Shown: positions 61,016-64,000 of the stretch, piece after piece
Layout: each line of letters opens with the position of its first letter
Position numbering within the stretch: the first letter of the stretch is position 1
NCBI GenBank assembly: GCA_037045585.1
Contig: JBAOIR010000076.1
Coordinates: 218,804 to 282,803, forward strand
Direction: 5' to 3'
Length of the DNA stretch: 64,000 nucleotides
Source of the DNA: SSF14 sp037045585
GTDB lineage: Bacteria > Actinomycetota > Acidimicrobiia > Acidimicrobiales > Microtrichaceae
Notes under the pieces: generated by a model
Seen by the model: only the letters and a program-made list of their open reading frames with translations
The model's database searches: none
Told to the model about the DNA's origin: nothing
Made by a program: the position numbers and the translations under genes

Positions 61016-61894
61016 TCAGACGCCGATCGTGCTCGTGTACACCCAGTGCCCGCCGCCGCTGTCACTGCTGTCGAAGTCGAACACCGACACCGACGGGGCC
61101 AGCGGACCGACCTTGATCTTGATTGCGCTCGGCAGGCTCGGGATCGGGATGAAGCCGTTGGCCAGCTCCGGGCTGAACAGACCGGCGACGCCGAACGCGG
61201 TGTCGAGCAGACCCGTGAACGCTCCCGCCGTGGGCAGCAGCAGCTGCACGCCGACGCCCACGATCGCGTCGGGGTTGCCGAGGCCCTCGATGATCGCTGC
61301 GATCAAACTGCCGGCGGCCGACAGGAAGTTGCCGAGGTTCGACACGATGAGGTCGATCAGCTGCTCCTGGGTCGGAGGCACTGCGGAGCCGGCGATCAGT
61401 ACGTCGAGCGACGACTTGAGCACGCCGACCAACGCGCCGTTGAGTGCATCGGTCATGGCGCACCCGGTGACGAACGGCGGCGCGTTGCGGTTGACCGCGA
61501 AGCTGAGGGTGCCGAAGATCTCGAACGGGGCCGTCGACAACAGCACGTCGCCGATGTCGAGGTTCTGCGCATCCGGGAAGGGAATGTCGGCGGTGCCGGC
61601 CGGGATGCCGACCGTGGTGCCAGCCGGAGCGGCGTCGGGCGCGGGCAGCGCTCCCGAGGAGCACTGCGACGAGATCTGGGCGCTCGACGAGCCGGCCACA
61701 CCGAGCTTCGAACGGAACCCGACCTGGATGACATAGGGCCGGTCGCCGGCCGTGACCTGGCTGTTCTTCGAGATGACCTGGATGGTCGCCGGCTTCACCT
61801 TCCAGGTGATCGGTGCCGGCCCGCCGGGCGTACACGCCGCAGCGAACAGGGCGAGCACCGCCGTGAGTGTGGCCAACGTCGACAGCCTGCGCAT
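61016..61894 (-). CDS. Hypothetical lipoprotein
   Basis: The 292-residue product has a lipoprotein signal peptide (LATLTAVLALFAAAC). The mature part contains ITWKVKPATIQVISKNSQ, IDLIVSNLGNFLSAAGSLIA and LLLPTAGAFTGLLDTAFGVA, giving a beta-rich N-terminal half and a hydrophobic helical segment. The family is not recognised. GGGAGGGGAGCCCCA precedes the ATG at 61894. It lies upstream of the tetR operon in the same direction but the tetR gene has its own promoter. Confidence 0.65.
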   Translation of the reverse strand: MRRLSTLATLTAVLALFAAACTPGGPAPITWKVKPATIQVISKNSQVTAGDRPYVIQVGFRSKLGVAGSSSAQISSQCSSGALPAPDAAPAGTTVGIPAGTADIPFPDAQNLDIGDVLLSTAPFEIFGTLSFAVNRNAPPFVTGCAMTDALNGALVGVLKSSLDVLIAGSAVPPTQEQLIDLIVSNLGNFLSAAGSLIAAIIEGLGNPDAIVGVGVQLLLPTAGAFTGLLDTAFGVAGLFSPELANGFIPIPSLPSAIKIKVGPLAPSVSVFDFDSSDSGGGHWVYTSTIGV

Positions 61895-62069
61895 TGGGGC
61901 TCCCCTCCCGATCAACCCGGCCCCGCGACCAGGTACTCGTGACAACCTACCCGGCGATCGCCGCCGACGCACCGATGACGCGTTCACGTCACACTGTGCG
62001 AGCAGCCGATCGCGGCAGCGACACCGGGGCGGCACCGACGCCGTCCGCCCGACGCCGGAGGGGCCCACC

Positions 62070-63026
62070 ATGGCGAGCACACCCGACGAGGTCCGCGACG
62101 GGGTCGGGCTCACGAACCTCGATCGACCGCTGTTCGACGGCGCCGGCGTGACCAAACGCGACCTCGTCGACTACCTGGACGCCGTCCACGAGCGACTGAT
62201 CCCGGTGCTCCGCGACCGACCGCTGTCGGTCGTCCGCGCGACCGACCGCCAGCGGCCGTTCATGCAGAAGAACGTGCCGAAGTACACCCCCGACTGGATC
62301 GAGACCGTCGAGATCTGGGCCGAGGCGTCACAGCGCGCCGTGCGGTACGCCCTGTGCAACGACCGGCGGACGCTCCTGTGGTTCGCCAACCAACGCGCCG
62401 TCGAGTACCACCCGACCCTCGGTCGCGCCGGCTCGTTGCACCACGCGACCGATCTGATCCTCGACCTGGACCCGCCCACCGAGGGCGGCTTCGCCGGTGC
62501 CGTGGCCGCGGCCGAGCTCGTGCGCCTCGCGCTGGACGACGTGGGGCTCGCCGCCGCGGTGAAGACGAGCGGAGCCAAGGGCGTGCACGTCTTCGTCCCC
62601 GTCGATCCCGACCACGACCCCGAGGACGTGGCGGCGGCGACGCGCGCCATCGCCCGTCGTGCCGAGCTCCTCGACCCCGACGTCGCAACCACCGCCTACA
62701 TCAAGGCCGACCGGGGTGGGAAGGTGTTCGTCGACTCCACCCGGTCCGGCGGCGCCACCGTCGCCGCCGCCTACAGCCCCCGGGCCCGCCCCGGAGTTCC
62801 GGTGTCGTTCCCCCTCGAGTGGGACGAGCTCGACGACGTCTCGCCTGGCGACTTCACCGTCCTCACCGCAGTCGCGCTGATGGAGCATCGGACACCCTGG
62901 GTCGAGTCGCTCCCGGCTTCCCAGCGCCTTCCCGACCAGCTGATCGCCGAGGGCCACGGGATCCCGGTCGCCCGCGTCGCGGCGATGCACGAGGGGAAGC
63001 GACGAAAACGCGCCACCGAGGAGTGA
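62070..63026 (+). CDS. LigD-type primase/polymerase domain protein (stand-alone)
   Basis: The 318-residue protein matches the archaeo-eukaryotic primase-type polymerase domain of LigD. VTKRDLVDYLDAVHERLIPV, FMQKNVPKYTPDWIETV, ATDLILDLDPP (metal-binding Asp pair) and KTSGAKGVHVFVPVDP are visible, with VFVDSTRSGGATVAAAYSPR and PVSFPLEWDEL near the end. In LigD this domain adds nucleotides during non-homologous end joining. No ligase, nuclease or Ku gene is in the window, so it is a stand-alone polymerase of the kind seen in many actinobacteria. GGAGGGG precedes the ATG at 62070. It converges with the MFS gene. Confidence 0.85.
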   Translation: MASTPDEVRDGVGLTNLDRPLFDGAGVTKRDLVDYLDAVHERLIPVLRDRPLSVVRATDRQRPFMQKNVPKYTPDWIETVEIWAEASQRAVRYALCNDRRTLLWFANQRAVEYHPTLGRAGSLHHATDLILDLDPPTEGGFAGAVAAAELVRLALDDVGLAAAVKTSGAKGVHVFVPVDPDHDPEDVAAATRAIARRAELLDPDVATTAYIKADRGGKVFVDSTRSGGATVAAAYSPRARPGVPVSFPLEWDELDDVSPGDFTVLTAVALMEHRTPWVESLPASQRLPDQLIAEGHGIPVARVAAMHEGKRRKRATEE

Positions 63027-63032
63027 CCAGGA

Positions 63033-64000
63033 TCAGCGCGTGACGGGCGTGGGCCGCAGGCCGGGCAACGCTCCGACCGTCACGAGCGCTCCGAGCCCAG
63101 CGCCCAGCAGGCAGATCGACGACCACCCACCCGAGTCGTACAACCCGGCGGCCACCGCCGAGCCGAGTGCGCCACCGCTGAAGTAGCACACCATGTACAC
63201 GGAGTTGACGCCGCTCCGAGCGACCGGCAACCCGTAGATGACGCTCTGGTTCGTGACCTGGAGGCCCTGGACTCCGACGTCGAGCACCCCGATGCCGACG
63301 ACGAGCCAGACGATCGATGTCCGACCCCACCACAACGGCAGGAACGACACCATGATCGAACCGGCGAACGCGACCGTCGAGATGTTGGCGCGACCGCGGT
63401 CGGCGAGCCGGCCGGCAAACCCTGCACACAGCGCACCGGCAGCACCCACCAGACCGAACAGCCCGATGACCGAGTCGCCGTAGCCGTAGCGGGGACCCGA
63501 CAGTTCGAAGGCCACGGTCGTCCAGAAGACGCTGAACGCGGCGAACCCGAACGCGCCGAACACGGCGCGTCGACGCAGCACCGGCTCGCTCACGAACAAG
63601 CGGGCAGTCGAGCGGAGGAGGTCGCCGTAGGACCTCGACGGGCGGGGCCCGTCGGCGGGCAACGCTCGGGCCAGCACGATCGCCAATCCCGTCGCAACGA
63701 CTGCCGCTGTCCAGTAGACCGCACGCCAACCGGCGACGCCGGCAACGAGCCCGGCAACCGTGCGGGCCAGCAGGATTCCCAGCAGCAACCCGCTCATCAC
63801 CCGGCCGACCACGCCCCCGCGCTCCTCCTCGGAGGCGAGCTCGGCGGCGAGCGGGACGAGGAGCTGAGCGGCGACCGACCCGAGCCCGATGAATGCCGCC
63901 ACGGCAATGAGGACCGCGATGCCCGGGGCAAGCGCCGCCGCCACGGTCGCGACGGCCGTGCCCACGAGAATCGCGGGAACCAACCGACGACGATCGAGAT
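63033..64000 (-). CDS. MFS transporter, partial (5' end beyond the window)
   Basis: The visible part of over 320 residues contains about nine hydrophobic helices, with the A-like loop DRRRLVPAILVG at the window edge and a second A-like loop FAGRLADRGRAN midway. SGPRYGYGDSVIGLFGLVGA and GVLDVGVQGLQVTNQSVIYG resemble the YbcL/AraJ-like DHA1 exporters. It is an inner-membrane transporter of unknown substrate. The 3' end lies 6 bp from the convergent polymerase gene. Confidence 0.8.
   Translation of the reverse strand, partial: LDRRRLVPAILVGTAVATVAAALAPGIAVLIAVAAFIGLGSVAAQLLVPLAAELASEEERGGVVGRVMSGLLLGILLARTVAGLVAGVAGWRAVYWTAAVVATGLAIVLARALPADGPRPSRSYGDLLRSTARLFVSEPVLRRRAVFGAFGFAAFSVFWTTVAFELSGPRYGYGDSVIGLFGLVGAAGALCAGFAGRLADRGRANISTVAFAGSIMVSFLPLWWGRTSIVWLVVGIGVLDVGVQGLQVTNQSVIYGLPVARSGVNSVYMVCYFSGGALGSAVAAGLYDSGGWSSICLLGAGLGALVTVGALPGLRPTPVTR

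Overview
The window reads as chromosomal DNA of a high-GC actinobacterium. Class-level placement in the Acidimicrobiia (Ilumatobacter-like) is an inference from gene content: a wax ester synthase/DGAT, a LigD-type polymerase, a nitronate monooxygenase, many lipoproteins, and very large secreted proteins built from Ig/cadherin-like, fibronectin III and fibrinogen-like domains. GTG starts, GTGA/ATGA stop-start overlaps and near-leaderless starts are frequent. No rRNA or CRISPR array is visible; there is one intact tRNA gene.

Left region (1-18.5 kb). It opens with the 3' part of a type III glutamine synthetase, then a threonine/proline-repeat secreted protein, an Ig-like protein coupled to an RCC1-repeat lipoprotein, a tandem-cyclase/ATPase/TPR signalling protein facing an MFS transporter fused to a cyclic-nucleotide-binding domain, a small secreted protein, a gamma-glutamylcyclotransferase-like gene coupled to a membrane protein, and a WS/DGAT gene with a small partner. 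Transposase remnants and direct repeats bracket the WS/DGAT pair. This part is rich in apparent single-base frameshifts.

Mobile element (about 18.55-34.34 kb). A tRNA-Arg(CCU) gene is followed by a tyrosine integrase. A 21-bp part of the tRNA plus a diverged tRNA 3' end recurs at 34.32 kb, and tandem TTTGTCCCATG repeats lie just inside both ends. Between them are a MobF (TrwC-like) relaxase-helicase, an AlpA/Xis-like HTH protein, a DUF433 antitoxin with a truncated partner toxin, an XRE/nucleotidyltransferase pair, and cargo: a two-component system divergent from a lipoprotein/adaptor/ATPase/FtsX-type efflux operon. No type IV secretion genes are seen, so it looks like an integrative mobilizable element.

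Right region (34.4-64 kb). A giant 2,348-residue secreted adhesin-like protein, with three nearly identical 582-bp repeats, follows a pentapeptide-repeat lipoprotein gene. An atypical response-regulator-like gene and a large LuxR-type ATPase regulator flank this pair. Next come a JAB-like protein, a patatin, DUF427 and DUF2071 proteins, three TetR regulators with recognisable operators, a DHA2 drug exporter, a kinase-like phosphotransferase, a protein with an EF-hand-like loop, a fibrinogen-like/beta-propeller/FN3 secreted protein with an upstream partial copy of its own 3' end, a nitronate monooxygenase operon, a lipoprotein, a stand-alone LigD-type polymerase and a partial MFS transporter. 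Apart from one frameshift in the patatin gene, this half is intact.
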